Assembly (NCBI RefSeq): GCF_001469165.1
Contig: NZ_JABX01000005.1
Location: 1 to 64,000, forward strand
DNA: 64,000 nucleotides
Source: Thiohalocapsa sp. ML1
Lineage (GTDB): Bacteria; Pseudomonadota; Gammaproteobacteria; Chromatiales; Chromatiaceae
Reading direction: 5' to 3'
Position 1 is the stretch's first letter; each line of letters opens with the position of its first letter. The translations under genes and the position numbers were made by a program. Of the stretch, positions 45,210 to 55,628 are shown piece after piece. The notes beneath the pieces were generated by a model. The model saw only the letters and a program-made list of their open reading frames with translations. It searched no databases and was not told the origin of the DNA.

Positions 45210-48119
45210 ATGTTGCCGAAACCGCCCCTGGTCATCGCCTTGATGCTGCTGCTGGCGGCTCAGTCCGGCACGGCAGCAGCCCTCGGGCTCGGCGGCATGC
45301 GCACGCAGTCTGCGCTGAACCAGCCCTTCTACGCCGAGATCGAGCTCAGCGACGTCAAGCCCGATGAGATCGACGCCATCAAGGCACGCCTCGCCACCAG
45401 CGAGGAGTTTGCCGATGCGGGTGCCGAGCGTCCGCATTTTCTGACCCGGCTCCAGTTCAGCCCCGCCATCGGCACGGACGGGCGTCCGTACATCCAGGTA
45501 TCGAGCCGCGAGCCCGTCCGCGAGCCCTATATCGACTTCCTCGTCGAGGTCGTCTGGCCACAGGGGACGCTGGTCAAGCAATACACGGTGCTGCTGGACC
45601 CGCCCGCGCGCAGCAGCGCGCCGCCGCCGCGGCTGGTGCCGCCGACCACGACGGCGCGGCGCCGGCCGCCGCCTGCGCCGGAACAGGCCCCGGAGCCTGC
45701 TCCGGCCCCACGCAGCACTGCGCCGCCGCCGCCCCAGCAGGCGGCACCCGCGCCACTGCCCCGCCCCGCCCCGGCGCCGGTGCCGCCGCAGGCGCGCGAC
45801 ACCCGCTTCCCGCTCTATTACGGGCCGGTGCCCCGGGGCGCCACGCTGACCCGCATCGCGCGCGAGATGACGCCGCCCGGCGCGACGGTTGAGCAGACGG
45901 CCATGGCGCTGTTCCGCAACAACCAAAACGCCTTCATGCGCGGCAGCATCAACCGGCTGAGCGTGGGCGTGGACCTGGTGGTGCCGACGGCAGAGGAGCT
46001 GTTCGCGCTGGACGCCGCTGCCGCCCGCCGGCAGTTCCAGGACGCGCTGGCCGGGCGCAGCGTGAACACCAGCCCCATCACCGACGTGGCGAGCGACGCG
46101 CGCCTGAGCATTGGCGCCGCCGGTGGCGGGCAGCCCCTGCCGCCTGGGGCGGAGGTCCCGCCGATCGCCGCTGCCGACCCGGGCCTGCGCGATGATCTGC
46201 TGGATGTGCAGGCCGCGACCGAGAGCACGCGCCAAGAAACCACCGAGCTGCGCGACCGCATCCTTGAGCTGGAGAGTCAGCTCGCGGACATCCAGCGGCT
46301 GCTGGCGCTGCGCAACGAGCAGCTCGCGGGATTGCAGGCCGACGAGTCCGACCCGAGCGCACTGCCGATACCACCGGCACCGGGCGAGCCGGCCGTGGCG
46401 TTGCTGCCGCCGGTGGGTGAGTCCGCCGACGCCGGCGTCGTCCAGCCGCCGGAGACCAGCGACCGACCACCCCCTGAGCCCATCGTCGAGCCCGGCATCG
46501 GCACCGTCCAGCCGGACGGCAGCGTGGCGGAGCTGCCCACCGCGGAGCCGCCAACGGCAACAGCGGCCGCCGCGGCGGAGGTGGGCGCCGACGCCCAGGT
46601 CGGTGTGCCCGCCGCGGGCAAGCCCTTCTGGGCCGGCGCCGTCGAGCGCGTCTCCGGCGCTGCCGCTGCCCTGCCGCCCTGGGGTCTCGGCATCGTCGGC
46701 GCGGCGCTGCTGGGCGGGCTCGGGTTTCTGGTCTACCGTCGGCGTCGGCTGGCGGCAGGGGAGGAGGCCATGGACTGGGTGGCGACGCCCGGCGGGCCGA
46801 TGTCGGAACCGCTGCCGGATGCCGGTTCGCAAGGGGGCTTCGAGCTCGCCTCCACCGCGGCGAACGACCTCGGCCTGGACGTCGACACCCTGCCGGACCT
46901 GGACTCGGACGCACCCTTGCAGCCCAAGCAGGCCGTGTCCGCCGGGCCTGTCATCGATGTGCAGACCGGGCTCCCCATCAGCGTCATCACCAATCTGCCG
47001 CAGAGCCAACAGGAGACGCAGGAGGCGGACGTCATCGCCGAGGCGGATATCTACATCCTCTACGGCCGCTACCGCGAGGCCGAGGGGTTGCTGCGCGAGG
47101 AGCTGGAGCGCGCGCCGAACCGCCGCGAGCTCAAGTTCAAGCTCGGTGAGGCGCTGCTCGGCAGCGGCAACCGCGCCGCCCTGGCCGAGCTGCTTGCGCA
47201 GATGAAGGCGGCCGGCGACGACGCCTACGACCCGGCAAAGTGGGCCAGCCTGCAGACCGGCGTCGCCGGCCTCGGCAGCGACGGCGAGGCGGCCCCGGCG
47301 CCCGCGCCGGCACGGCGCGTCCGCGCGCTCGACAAGGCGCCGACGCACATCGCGTCGGACCAGGCTCTGGAAGGCGACGGCCTGCGGAGCACCGATGTCC
47401 CCGGCCACAGCGAGGATACGGATCTCGGCTTCTCGGTTCGGGAAGTCACGCCGTCGAGTGCGAACCGGCTGCGGGAGCAGATGGCCGACCTGGAGCTGGA
47501 CCTGCAGGAGATGGACGACCTGGGCGTCGCGATGGCTTCGACCTCCACGGAGGGCGCGCGCAGGCCCGGCATTTACACCGAAGACCTGTCGGCCTTCGAG
47601 CCGACCGAGCCGACCGAGTCGACCGAGTCGCCGGCCGCGCCGGCACCGCGGCCGGGGCGTGCCGACCGGCTGGATCTCGACCTGGACCTGGACCTGGACG
47701 GCCTGGACGAGCTCGCCGCCGCGCCGCTGGAGGACGACCTACCGGACCTGACGATCCCGGTCGATGCCGTCGAGCTGCCCGCCGACCCGCCCGCCGCGCG
47801 CGGCCCTTGGCTCGGCGAGCCCGGCGGGCTGCCCGATCCGTTGGAGACCCTGGCCTTGAGCCCGGGCATTGAAGACGAGCAGGAGGCGCTCGCGGGCAGC
47901 GGTCCCGTCGAGGACAGCATCTCCAGCGACGTGCTGTCGTCGCAATGGCGCATGGACTCGGGTCTCTGGGACGAGGCGGCGACGAAGATGGACCTTGCCC
48001 GCGCCTACATGGAGATGGACGACGCCGACGCCGCCCGCGCAATCCTTGAGGAGGTGCTCCAGGAGGGGAGCGACGCTCAGCGCGCGGATGCCACGTCGCT
48101 GCTCGCGAGACTCGGCTGA
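45210..48119 (+). CDS. fimV: FimV/HubP family polar landmark protein
   Basis: About 969 residues. The signal sequence is PLVIALMLLLAAQSGTAAAL. The periplasmic N-terminal domain contains GMRTQSALNQPFYAEIELSD, then a Pro-rich stretch, a LysM-like segment (TRIAREMTPPGATVEQTAMA, about residues 210-260), and a coiled coil near 340-380. One membrane helix (GLGIVGAALLGGLGFLVYRR, about 490-510) is followed by an acidic cytoplasmic region and the C-terminal TPR/FimV domain (MDLARAYMEMDDADAARAIL). FimV/HubP organises cell poles, type IV pili and chemoreceptors. ATG 45210 is preferred to GTG 45186. Position before truA is conserved. Confidence 0.93.
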   Translation: MLPKPPLVIALMLLLAAQSGTAAALGLGGMRTQSALNQPFYAEIELSDVKPDEIDAIKARLATSEEFADAGAERPHFLTRLQFSPAIGTDGRPYIQVSSREPVREPYIDFLVEVVWPQGTLVKQYTVLLDPPARSSAPPPRLVPPTTTARRRPPPAPEQAPEPAPAPRSTAPPPPQQAAPAPLPRPAPAPVPPQARDTRFPLYYGPVPRGATLTRIAREMTPPGATVEQTAMALFRNNQNAFMRGSINRLSVGVDLVVPTAEELFALDAAAARRQFQDALAGRSVNTSPITDVASDARLSIGAAGGGQPLPPGAEVPPIAAADPGLRDDLLDVQAATESTRQETTELRDRILELESQLADIQRLLALRNEQLAGLQADESDPSALPIPPAPGEPAVALLPPVGESADAGVVQPPETSDRPPPEPIVEPGIGTVQPDGSVAELPTAEPPTATAAAAAEVGADAQVGVPAAGKPFWAGAVERVSGAAAALPPWGLGIVGAALLGGLGFLVYRRRRLAAGEEAMDWVATPGGPMSEPLPDAGSQGGFELASTAANDLGLDVDTLPDLDSDAPLQPKQAVSAGPVIDVQTGLPISVITNLPQSQQETQEADVIAEADIYILYGRYREAEGLLREELERAPNRRELKFKLGEALLGSGNRAALAELLAQMKAAGDDAYDPAKWASLQTGVAGLGSDGEAAPAPAPARRVRALDKAPTHIASDQALEGDGLRSTDVPGHSEDTDLGFSVREVTPSSANRLREQMADLELDLQEMDDLGVAMASTSTEGARRPGIYTEDLSAFEPTEPTESTESPAAPAPRPGRADRLDLDLDLDLDGLDELAAAPLEDDLPDLTIPVDAVELPADPPAARGPWLGEPGGLPDPLETLALSPGIEDEQEALAGSGPVEDSISSDVLSSQWRMDSGLWDEAATKMDLARAYMEMDDADAARAILEEVLQEGSDAQRADATSLLARLG

Positions 48120-48123
48120 CGCG

Positions 48124-48990
48124 GTGCCGACGCACGGCCCGCGAAGCCCAGCCGACACGTCGGCCGCGCGATCCGCCGAGCCCGCCGAGCCCGCCGACGG
48201 CACGCGGCGCATCGCGATGCAGGTCGAGTACGACGGCTCCGCCTACAGCGGCTGGCAGGTTCAGCACCACGCCGACACCGTGCAGGCGCGCCTGGAGGCG
48301 GCCATCGCGCAGGTCGCGGCAAGCCCGGTGCGCGTGCATTGCGCCGGCCGCACCGATGCCGGCGTGCATGCGCTGGGGCAGGTCATCCACTTCGACGCGC
48401 AAGCCCGGCGCAGCCCCCGCGGCTGGGTGCTCGGCACCAACAGCAACCTGCCGGCCGACATCGCCGTGCGCTGGGCCGTGCCCGTGCCGGCGGACTTTCA
48501 CGCCCGCTTCAGCGCCACCGGCCGGCATTACCGGTACCTGATCCTGTGCCGGCCGACGCGCTCCGCGCTGTGGCGCGGCCGGGCGGTCTGGACGCATCGA
48601 CCGCTCGATCTCGCGCGTATGCGCACGGCGGGCGCCTTGCTCGTCGGCCGCCACGACTTCACGAGCTTCCGCGCGCTCGCCTGCCAGGCGAAGAGCCCCG
48701 TGCGCACGCTGCGCTACCTGCATCTCGCCCGGCAGGACGAGCTGATCCGCCTCGAGGTCGGTGCGGACGGCTTTCTGCACCACATGGTGCGCAACATCGC
48801 GGGCGTGCTGATGACCATCGGCCGCGGCGAGGCGCCGGTGGACTGGACAGCGGAGCTGCTCGCGCTGCGCGACCGCGCTCGGGGCGGCGTCACGGCACCG
48901 CCGGACGGGCTCTATCTCACCGGCGTGGATTACCCGGAGCACTTCGATCTGCCCAGTCGGGACGACGCGGGGTCACCCCTTGTGCTGTAA
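48124..48990 (+). CDS. truA: tRNA pseudouridine(38-40) synthase
   Basis: 288 residues from GTG 48124, five bases after fimV. The N-terminal 30 residues are an Ala/Pro-rich extension not usual for TruA; an internal ATG at 48217 would begin MQVEYDGSAYSGWQ but leaves too short a lead. Catalytic Asp lies in CAGRTDAGVHALGQVIHF. ATGRHYRYLILCRPTRSALW, HDFTSFRALACQAKSPVRTL and FLHHMVRNIAGVLMTIGRGE follow. It modifies the anticodon arm. Confidence 0.93.
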   Translation: MPTHGPRSPADTSAARSAEPAEPADGTRRIAMQVEYDGSAYSGWQVQHHADTVQARLEAAIAQVAASPVRVHCAGRTDAGVHALGQVIHFDAQARRSPRGWVLGTNSNLPADIAVRWAVPVPADFHARFSATGRHYRYLILCRPTRSALWRGRAVWTHRPLDLARMRTAGALLVGRHDFTSFRALACQAKSPVRTLRYLHLARQDELIRLEVGADGFLHHMVRNIAGVLMTIGRGEAPVDWTAELLALRDRARGGVTAPPDGLYLTGVDYPEHFDLPSRDDAGSPLVL

Positions 48991-49002
48991 TCCGGGGTTT
49001 CC

Positions 49003-49647
49003 ATGAGCGGCCCGGGCATGCGAACACGCGTCAAGATCTGTGGTCTGACCCGCGAGCAGGATGTCGCGGCGGCGGTCGCGGCGGGCGCCGATGCACTCGG
49101 CTTCGTGTTTCATGCGCCGAGCCCGCGGGCGGTAGACATCGAGCAGGCTGCCGTGCTGGCCGCGCAGGTGCCGGCCTTCGTGTCGGTGATCGGGCTGTTC
49201 GTGGACGCACCCCGAGCGCTGATCGAGGACGCCGTGCGCCGCGTGCCGCTGGATGCGATCCAGTTCCATGGCCACGAGTCGCCCGCGGACTGCGCCGGCT
49301 ACGGCCGGCCCTGGATCAAGGCCATTGCCATGCGTGCGGGCATCGATATCACGACTACCGCCGCCGCTTATCATGGCGCCGCGAGCCTGCTGCTGGACAC
49401 CTACGACCCGGCGCTCGCGGGCGGCACCGGCCGGCGCTTCGACTGGGACCTGGTGCCTGCGGCCTTGGCGCCGCACATCGTCCTCGCGGGCGGGCTTGAT
49501 GCCGGCAACGTCGCCGACGCCATCGTGCGGGCGCGGCCCTACGCGGTGGACGTGAGCGGCGGCGTTGAGCAGGCCAAGGGCATCAAGGATCACCGCAAAA
49601 TCAACGACTTCATGCAGGGGGTACGCGATGGCGACTGTCGCCGATGA
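49003..49647 (+). CDS. trpF: phosphoribosylanthranilate isomerase
   Basis: 214 residues. [20 protein letters not shown] with the catalytic Cys, [38 protein letters not shown], and the phosphate loops [15 protein letters not shown] and [19 protein letters not shown]. It isomerises PRA to CdRP in tryptophan synthesis. It overlaps trpB by 20 bases. Confidence 0.95.
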   Translation: MSGPGMRTRVKICGLTREQDVAAAVAAGADALGFVFHAPSPRAVDIEQAAVLAAQVPAFVSVIGLFVDAPRALIEDAVRRVPLDAIQFHGHESPADCAGYGRPWIKAIAMRAGIDITTTAAAYHGAASLLLDTYDPALAGGTGRRFDWDLVPAALAPHIVLAGGLDAGNVADAIVRARPYAVDVSGGVEQAKGIKDHRKINDFMQGVRDGDCRR

Positions 49648-50875
49648 CATAAGCCGACTCACCGCGGCGGTGCCGCACGCCGGCTACCGGCTCCCGGACG
49701 CGAGCGGGCACTTCGGTCGCTACGGCGGGCGCTTCGTACCGGAGACGCTGATGCATCCGCTCGCGGAGCTGACCGCGGCCTACGAGCGCTTCCTGAAGGA
49801 CCCGGCCTTCCTCGCCGAGCTGGACAATGATCTGCGCGACTATGTTGGCCGGCCGTCGCCGCTCTACCACGCGGAGCGCTGGAGCCGCGAGCTCGGCGGC
49901 GCGCAGATCTATCTCAAGCGCGAGGACCTCAATCACACCGGCGCCCACAAGGTGAACAACACCGTCGGCCAGGCGCTGCTCGCCCGGCGCATGGGCAAGA
50001 CCCGCATCATCGCCGAGACCGGCGCCGGGCAGCACGGCGTGGCCTCCGCCACCGTCGCCGCGCGCATGGGGCTCGAATGCGTCGTCTACATGGGCGAGGT
50101 GGACGTCGCCCGCCAAGAGGCCAACGTCTATCGCATGCGCCTGCTCGGCGCCCGCGTCGTGTCGGTAACGTCCGGCTCGCGCACGTTGAAGGACGCGCTG
50201 AACGAGGCCATGCGCGACTGGGTGACGAACATCGACGACACCTTCTACATCATCGGCACCGTCGCCGGGCCGCATCCATACCCGGCCATGGTGCGGGACT
50301 TCCAGGCCGTCATCGGGCGGGAGGCGCGCGCGCAGATGCTGGAGCGCAGCGGCCGGCTGCCAGACGTGGTCATGGCCTGTGTCGGCGGCGGCTCCAATGC
50401 CATCGGGCTCTTCTATCCGTTCATCGACGACGCCGACGTCCGCATGATCGGTGTGGAGGCCGGCGGCGACGGGCTCGCGTCGGGCCGCCATGCGGCACCG
50501 CTCTGCGCCGGCAAGCCGGGCGTGCTGCACGGCAACCGGACCTATCTCATGGAAGATGAGAACGGCCAGATCACCGAAACCCACAGCATCTCCGCCGGGC
50601 TCGACTACCCCGGCGTCGGCCCCGAGCATGCCTGGCTCAAGGACAGCGGCCGTGCCGAGTATGTCGCCGTCACCGACGCCGAGGCGCTCGCCGCCTTCCA
50701 CGCGCTGACGGTCACCGAGGGCATCATCCCGGCGCTCGAGACCAGCCACGCGCTCGCCTACGCGGCCAAGCTGGCGCCGACCCTGCGCCGCGACCAGACC
50801 ATCGTCATCAACCTCTCCGGCCGCGGCGACAAGGACATGCACACGGTCGCGCGCCTGGACGGAATCCAGCTATGA
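49628..50875 (+). CDS. trpB: tryptophan synthase beta chain
   Basis: 415 residues. It joins indole and serine. Seen: [20 protein letters not shown]; Lys108 that binds PLP, in [40 protein letters not shown]; and [22 protein letters not shown] 49628 lies within the end of trpF, and its own stop overlaps trpA by four bases, so trpFBA is tightly coupled. Confidence 0.96.
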   Translation: MATVADDISRLTAAVPHAGYRLPDASGHFGRYGGRFVPETLMHPLAELTAAYERFLKDPAFLAELDNDLRDYVGRPSPLYHAERWSRELGGAQIYLKREDLNHTGAHKVNNTVGQALLARRMGKTRIIAETGAGQHGVASATVAARMGLECVVYMGEVDVARQEANVYRMRLLGARVVSVTSGSRTLKDALNEAMRDWVTNIDDTFYIIGTVAGPHPYPAMVRDFQAVIGREARAQMLERSGRLPDVVMACVGGGSNAIGLFYPFIDDADVRMIGVEAGGDGLASGRHAAPLCAGKPGVLHGNRTYLMEDENGQITETHSISAGLDYPGVGPEHAWLKDSGRAEYVAVTDAEALAAFHALTVTEGIIPALETSHALAYAAKLAPTLRRDQTIVINLSGRGDKDMHTVARLDGIQL

Positions 50876-51702
50876 GCCATCCCGCCGACAGCCGCATCGG
50901 TGCGCTATTCGCGCGCCTTCGTGCCGAGGGCCGCACCGCGCTGGTCCCCTTCGTGACGGCCGGCGACCCGAGCCCCGACGTCACCGTGCCGCTGATGCAC
51001 CGCATGGTGGCCGCCGGGGCGGACCTCATCGAGCTCGGCGTGCCCTTCTCCGACCCCATTGCCGACGGGCCGGTGATCCAGCGCGCCACGGAGCGGGCGC
51101 TCGCCGCCGGCGTGCGCCTCACGGACGTGCTCGACATGGTGCGCGCCTTCCGCACCGACAACAGCCAGACGCCCGTGGTGCTGATGGGCTATCTCAACCC
51201 CATCGAGATCATGGGGGCAGACACCTTTGCCGCCGCCGCCGCGGCGGCCGGCGTGGACGGGGCGCTGGTGGTGGACGTGCCGCCGGAAGAGGCCGCGGAG
51301 CTTGCCGGGCTGCTGCGCCCGCAGGGGCTCGACCTCGTCTACCTGCTCGCGCCCACATCGGACGCCGAGCGCATCGCGCGCATCGGCGAGGTCGCCTCGG
51401 GCTTCGTCTACTACGTCGCCGTGAAGGGCGTCACCGGCGCCGGCAATCTCGACATCGACGCCGTCGCGGCCAAGCTCACGGAGATCCGCGCGCGCATCGA
51501 GCTGCCCGTCGGCGTCGGCTTCGGCATTAAGGACGGCGCGAGCGCCGCGCGCGTCGCCGCCGTGGCGGATGCCGTCATCGTTGGCAGCGCCATCGTCGAG
51601 CGCATTGAGGCGTTGGTGGATCGTCCGGCGGAGATCCCGGACGCGGTGGGTGGCTTCCTCGCCGAGCTGCGAGCGGCCATCGACGCCGCCGGAGGGGTAT
51701 GA
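50872..51702 (+). CDS. trpA: tryptophan synthase alpha chain
   Basis: 276 residues. It cleaves indole-3-glycerol phosphate to indole, which is channelled to TrpB. Seen: [20 protein letters not shown]; the catalytic Glu in [20 protein letters not shown]; the catalytic Asp region [34 protein letters not shown]; and [17 protein letters not shown]. Confidence 0.96.
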   Translation: MSHPADSRIGALFARLRAEGRTALVPFVTAGDPSPDVTVPLMHRMVAAGADLIELGVPFSDPIADGPVIQRATERALAAGVRLTDVLDMVRAFRTDNSQTPVVLMGYLNPIEIMGADTFAAAAAAAGVDGALVVDVPPEEAAELAGLLRPQGLDLVYLLAPTSDAERIARIGEVASGFVYYVAVKGVTGAGNLDIDAVAAKLTEIRARIELPVGVGFGIKDGASAARVAAVADAVIVGSAIVERIEALVDRPAEIPDAVGGFLAELRAAIDAAGGV

Positions 51703-51705
51703 GCC

Positions 51706-52617
51706 ATGGCCGAGCCCACCCGCAGCGGCGCCGTGAGCTGGTTCGAGAAGCTGATTCCGAGCCGCATCCGCACCGAGGCCAACAACAAGCGCGCGGTGCC
51801 GGAGGGGCTGTGGGACAAGTGCCCTGGCTGCAGCGCCGTGCTCTATCGGGCCGAGCTGGAGCGCAACCTGGACGTCTGCCCCAAGTGCAACTACCACAAC
51901 CGCGTCGGTGCGCGGCGGCGGCTCGCGCTGTTCCTGGACAGCGTTGAGTCCGCGGAGGAGATCGGCGCCGAGCTGGAGTCCATCGACCCGCTCAAGTTCA
52001 AGGACCTCAAGAAGTACCGCGAGCGCCTGGCGCAGGCGCAGAAGCAGACCAACGAGCGTGAGGCGCTGGTGGTGCTGCGCGGGCAATTGAAGGGCATGGG
52101 CATCGTCGCCGCGGCCTTCGAGTTTAGCTTCATGGGCGGCTCCATGGGCTCGGTGGTCGGGGAGCGCTTCGTGCGCGGCGTCGAGGTGGCGCTGCGCGAT
52201 CACCTGCCGATGATCTGCTTCTCGGCGAGCGGCGGTGCGCGCATGCAGGAGTCCTTGTTCTCGCTCTTGCAGATGGCCAAGACCAGCGCTGCGCTCGGGC
52301 GGCTGAAGGATAAAGGCCTGCCGTTCATCTCCGTGATGACGGACCCGACCATGGGCGGCGTCTCCGCGAGCCTCGCCATGCTCGGCGACATCAACATCGG
52401 CGAGCCTGGCGCGCTGATCGGCTTCGCCGGCCCCCGCGTCATCGAGCAGACCGTCCGCGAGACCCTGCCCGACGGCTTCCAGCGCAGCGAGTTCCTGCTG
52501 GAGCACGGCGCCCTGGACCAGATCTGCGACCGCCGCGACCTGCGCGGGCGTATCGCTGAGCTGCTGTCGATGCTGATGCGCCGACCTCAGAATGAGGGGC
52601 TAGGGGCTAGGGGCTAG
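51706..52617 (+). CDS. accD: acetyl-CoA carboxylase carboxyltransferase subunit beta
   Basis: 303 residues. It forms the carboxyltransferase with AccA. An N-terminal zinc ribbon has [20 protein letters not shown] then PKC (four Cys). The crotonase-type core has [40 protein letters not shown] and [20 protein letters not shown]. The last five or so residues (GLGARG) are encoded by the GGGGCTA heptamer repeat, so the stop codon lies inside the repeat and the C-terminus is not ancestral. Confidence 0.95.
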   Translation: MAEPTRSGAVSWFEKLIPSRIRTEANNKRAVPEGLWDKCPGCSAVLYRAELERNLDVCPKCNYHNRVGARRRLALFLDSVESAEEIGAELESIDPLKFKDLKKYRERLAQAQKQTNEREALVVLRGQLKGMGIVAAAFEFSFMGGSMGSVVGERFVRGVEVALRDHLPMICFSASGGARMQESLFSLLQMAKTSAALGRLKDKGLPFISVMTDPTMGGVSASLAMLGDINIGEPGALIGFAGPRVIEQTVRETLPDGFQRSEFLLEHGALDQICDRRDLRGRIAELLSMLMRRPQNEGLGARG

Positions 52618-52626
52618 GGGCTAGGT
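52594..52626. repeat. 7-bp tandem repeat (GAGGGGCTA type) overlapping the accD stop
   Basis: AGGGGCT is repeated four times from 52594 to 52625. The first three units are in the accD frame, and the TAG stop (52615-52617) is part of a unit. A change in repeat number would alter the accD C-terminus. Confidence 0.85.
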
Positions 52627-52730
52627 CGTTAGCCCACCGAGGTTTGCCCTACGCGGCTGCCGGCCCGGACCTTGGCACCGCGCCTGCCCGGCGCTACGCT
52701 TGCCCGATGCCAAGGACCGGAGACTCCCCG

Positions 52731-55628
52731 ATGACCGAGCCCGCCGCCGACCCCTTCCCGACCACCCCGCAACTGCGCCTCAGCCCGGAGGCGCACACCG
52801 CGGCGATCTGGCGCATCGACTGCGATGCGGCCGGGCGCTGGCTCGTGTCCGGCTCGCACGACAAGACGGTCAAGGTCTGGCGCATCGCGGACGGCGCGCT
52901 GGTGCGGACGCTGCGGGTGCCGCTCGGCGCCGGCGACCTGGGCAAGGTCTATGCCGTCGCCATCTCGCCGGACGGGGCGCGGGTCGCGGCCGGCGGGTTC
53001 CTGGGTCCGTCGGAACAGGATTTCATCTACATCTTCGACCGCGCCACCGGCGAGCTGCTGCGCACCCTCGCCGGCCTGCCGAACGTCGTGCAGCACCTCG
53101 CGTGGTCCCCGGACGGCGCCCGGCTCGCGGCGACGCTGGGCGGTGGCACCGGCCTGCGCGTCTACGACACCATGGACTGGCGGGAGCAGGCGCGCGACAC
53201 CGACTATGGCGCCGCCGCCTATGGGGCGGACTTCGCCGGCGACGGCCGGCTCGTGACCAGTAGCGAGGACGGCAAGGTCCGGCTCTACGCCGCCGATGTG
53301 GCCGGTGCCCGCGCACGGCCCCTGCGGACCTGCGAGCCGCCCGGCGGCAAGGATCCCTTCACCGTCGCCTTCGCGCCGGACGGCGGGCGGATTGCCGTTG
53401 GCTTCTATGACAGCACGCGGGTGGACCTGCTGGACGGCCGCACGCTCAAACCCATCGCCGCCGCCGACACCGCGGGCGTCGACAACGGCAGCCTGAGCGC
53501 GGTCGCCTGGAGCGCGGACGGCCAGCGGCTGCTGGCGGGCGGGCGGTTCGACATCGGCGGCCATCGTGCCATCCGCCGCTGGCAGCAGGCCGGGCTCGGC
53601 CGCCACGACGACGCGCTGCGGCCGGCGCGCGACACCATCATGTCCCTGCGCCCCCTGCCCGACGGCGCGCTGGCGGTGGGCGCGTCCAATGCCATCGTGC
53701 TGCTGGACGCCGACGACACCGAGCGCTGGCGCCGGCCGAACGCGGCGGCGGACTTCCGCGATCAGTTGCACAAGCGGGGCCTGCGCCTGGCGGCGGACGG
53801 GGCGCGCATCGCCTTCGGCTACGGGCAAGGGGGCGAGCGCCCGGTGCTGTTCGCGCTGCCGGCGCTGTCGCTGACCCCGGCGCCTTTTGGCGACGACCTC
53901 GCGGGGCTGAGTCTGCCGGACGAGGGCCCGCGGCCGGACCTCGCCGTGACGGACTGGGAGGACGAGGTCCAACCCCGGTGCAACGGCCGCCCGCTGGCGC
54001 TGAAGCGCTTCGAGCGCGCCCGCGCCCTGGCGCTGCTGCCGGGCGGCGCGGGCCTCGTGCTCGGGACTGATTGGTCGCTGCGGGCCTTCGACGCGGCAGG
54101 CGAGCAGCGCTGGGAACAGCCGGTGCCCGGCATCGCCTGGGCCGTGAACGCCTCCGCCGACGGCCGCTGGGTGGTGGCCGGCTACGGCGACGGGACGCTC
54201 CGCTGGCATCGCGCCGGCGATGGCGCCGAGGTGCTGGCCCTCTACCCGCACCCGGACGGGCGCCGCTGGGTGGCCTGGACGCCGCTCGGGCACTACGCCG
54301 CGTCCGCCGGCGGCGATGACCTCATCGCCTGGCACCTGAACCGCGGGCCGGAGCAGGCGCCGCAGGTGTATGGGGCGTCGCGCTTCCGCGAGGGCTTCGA
54401 GCGCCCGGACCTGATCGCGCGGGTGCTGGAGGCCGGCGACCCGGCGGCGGCGCTGGCCGCGGCGGATGCGGCGCGCTCGGCGGCACCCGGGTCGGCCGCG
54501 CCGGCGACGCCCGCGGCGGCGGCGGCAAGCATCGCGGCCTCGCTGCCGCCGACCCTGACCCTGCTGGCGCCGCCGCCGGGCACGCCGGTGGACTCGCAGC
54601 GGCTCGCGCTCTTCTACCGCGCCGAGTCCGGCACCGGGCCGGTGACGGACATCCTGGCGCGCCTGGACGGCCGCCCGGTGGAGGTGCTGCATCACGCCGT
54701 CGGCTCCCGCAGCGACGACGGCGCCGTGCAGGTCGGCCAGGTCACGCTCTGCATCGCGCCGCAGGACGGCACCGCGGAGCTGATCGGCGTGAACCGCCAC
54801 GGCGCCGGCGAGCCGGTGCGCTTCGACGTGCAGTGGGGCGGCGGTGCGGACTTCTACAAGCCGCGGCTCTTCGTGCTCGCGGTGGGCGTCGGTGCCTATG
54901 CGAAGGCCGATCCGCTCGCCTTCGCGGCCGGCGATGCCGAGGCCGTCGCGGCGGAGCTGGCGCGCCAGCAGGGCGGGCTGTACCGGCAGGTGCAGGTGCA
55001 GCGGCTCATCGACGCGCAGGCGTCGCGGGTCGCGCTGCTCGACGGGCTGGACTGGCTGGAGCGCGAGGTGGACGCCCGCGACGTGGCCATGGTCTTTCTG
55101 GCTGGGCACGGCGTGCGCACGCCCGCCGGCGAGTATTGCTTTCTGACGCCGGACAGCGAGCCGCTGCGCCCGCACCGGGATGCGCTCAGCGACGCGGACC
55201 TGCGCCGGTCGCTCAGCGCCTTCCGGGGCAAGACGGTGCTCTTCATCGACAGTTGCCACGCTGGGGCCTTCCGGCCCGTCGGCGCGCGCATGGCCGAGGC
55301 GCTGCCGGACATCGACCGGCTTGCCAACGAGCTGGCGGACGCCGAGCGCGGCGTCGTGGTGTTCAGCGCCTCCACCGGCCGGCAGACCGCCCACGAAGAC
55401 CCTGCTTGGGGCCACGGCGCCTTCACCGCCGCGCTGCTGGAGGCGGTGCGCGACGGCCACGCGGACTTCACGCAGAACGACCACGTGACCGTGAGCGAGC
55501 TGGACGTCTACATTGCCGAGCGGGTGCGGACGCTCACCGCCGGGCGCCAGCAGCCGACCATGACCAAGCCGGACGCGGTGCCGAATTTTCCGATCTTTCG
55601 GGTGCTGGGGGAGGGGACAACGCGATGA
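52731..55628 (+). CDS. WD40-repeat caspase (peptidase C14) protein
   Basis: About 965 residues. Residues about 10-590 form WD40 blades: AAIWRIDCDAAGRWLVSGSH with DKTVKVWRIADG is the clearest, and AVNASADGRWVVAGYGDGTL comes late in the propeller. An Ala/Pro linker follows, then a beta-sandwich-like segment. The C-terminal caspase domain starts near 705 (RLFVLAVGVGAYAKADPLAF). It holds catalytic His793 (VFLAGHGVRTPAGEYCFLTP) and Cys842 (VLFIDSCHAGAFRPVGA), so it is a probable active protease. No signal peptide. ATG 52731 has GGAG nine bases upstream; 52707 is an alternative. It is cotranscribed with an overlapping small gene and inserted between accD and folC. A signalling or defence-type cell-death role is inference. 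Confidence 0.88.
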   Translation: MTEPAADPFPTTPQLRLSPEAHTAAIWRIDCDAAGRWLVSGSHDKTVKVWRIADGALVRTLRVPLGAGDLGKVYAVAISPDGARVAAGGFLGPSEQDFIYIFDRATGELLRTLAGLPNVVQHLAWSPDGARLAATLGGGTGLRVYDTMDWREQARDTDYGAAAYGADFAGDGRLVTSSEDGKVRLYAADVAGARARPLRTCEPPGGKDPFTVAFAPDGGRIAVGFYDSTRVDLLDGRTLKPIAAADTAGVDNGSLSAVAWSADGQRLLAGGRFDIGGHRAIRRWQQAGLGRHDDALRPARDTIMSLRPLPDGALAVGASNAIVLLDADDTERWRRPNAAADFRDQLHKRGLRLAADGARIAFGYGQGGERPVLFALPALSLTPAPFGDDLAGLSLPDEGPRPDLAVTDWEDEVQPRCNGRPLALKRFERARALALLPGGAGLVLGTDWSLRAFDAAGEQRWEQPVPGIAWAVNASADGRWVVAGYGDGTLRWHRAGDGAEVLALYPHPDGRRWVAWTPLGHYAASAGGDDLIAWHLNRGPEQAPQVYGASRFREGFERPDLIARVLEAGDPAAALAAADAARSAAPGSAAPATPAAAAASIAASLPPTLTLLAPPPGTPVDSQRLALFYRAESGTGPVTDILARLDGRPVEVLHHAVGSRSDDGAVQVGQVTLCIAPQDGTAELIGVNRHGAGEPVRFDVQWGGGADFYKPRLFVLAVGVGAYAKADPLAFAAGDAEAVAAELARQQGGLYRQVQVQRLIDAQASRVALLDGLDWLEREVDARDVAMVFLAGHGVRTPAGEYCFLTPDSEPLRPHRDALSDADLRRSLSAFRGKTVLFIDSCHAGAFRPVGARMAEALPDIDRLANELADAERGVVVFSASTGRQTAHEDPAWGHGAFTAALLEAVRDGHADFTQNDHVTVSELDVYIAERVRTLTAGRQQPTMTKPDAVPNFPIFRVLGEGTTR

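Noticed and set aside
45099-47408. 769-residue minus-strand open frame opposite fimV
   Set aside because: Arg/Gly-rich translation without motifs; fimV on the other strand has signal peptide, LysM-like region, membrane helix and FimV C-terminal domain.
52629-55484. 951-residue minus-strand open frame opposite the WD40-caspase gene
   Set aside because: Arg/Ala/Gln-rich shadow of the caspase gene; no family resemblance.
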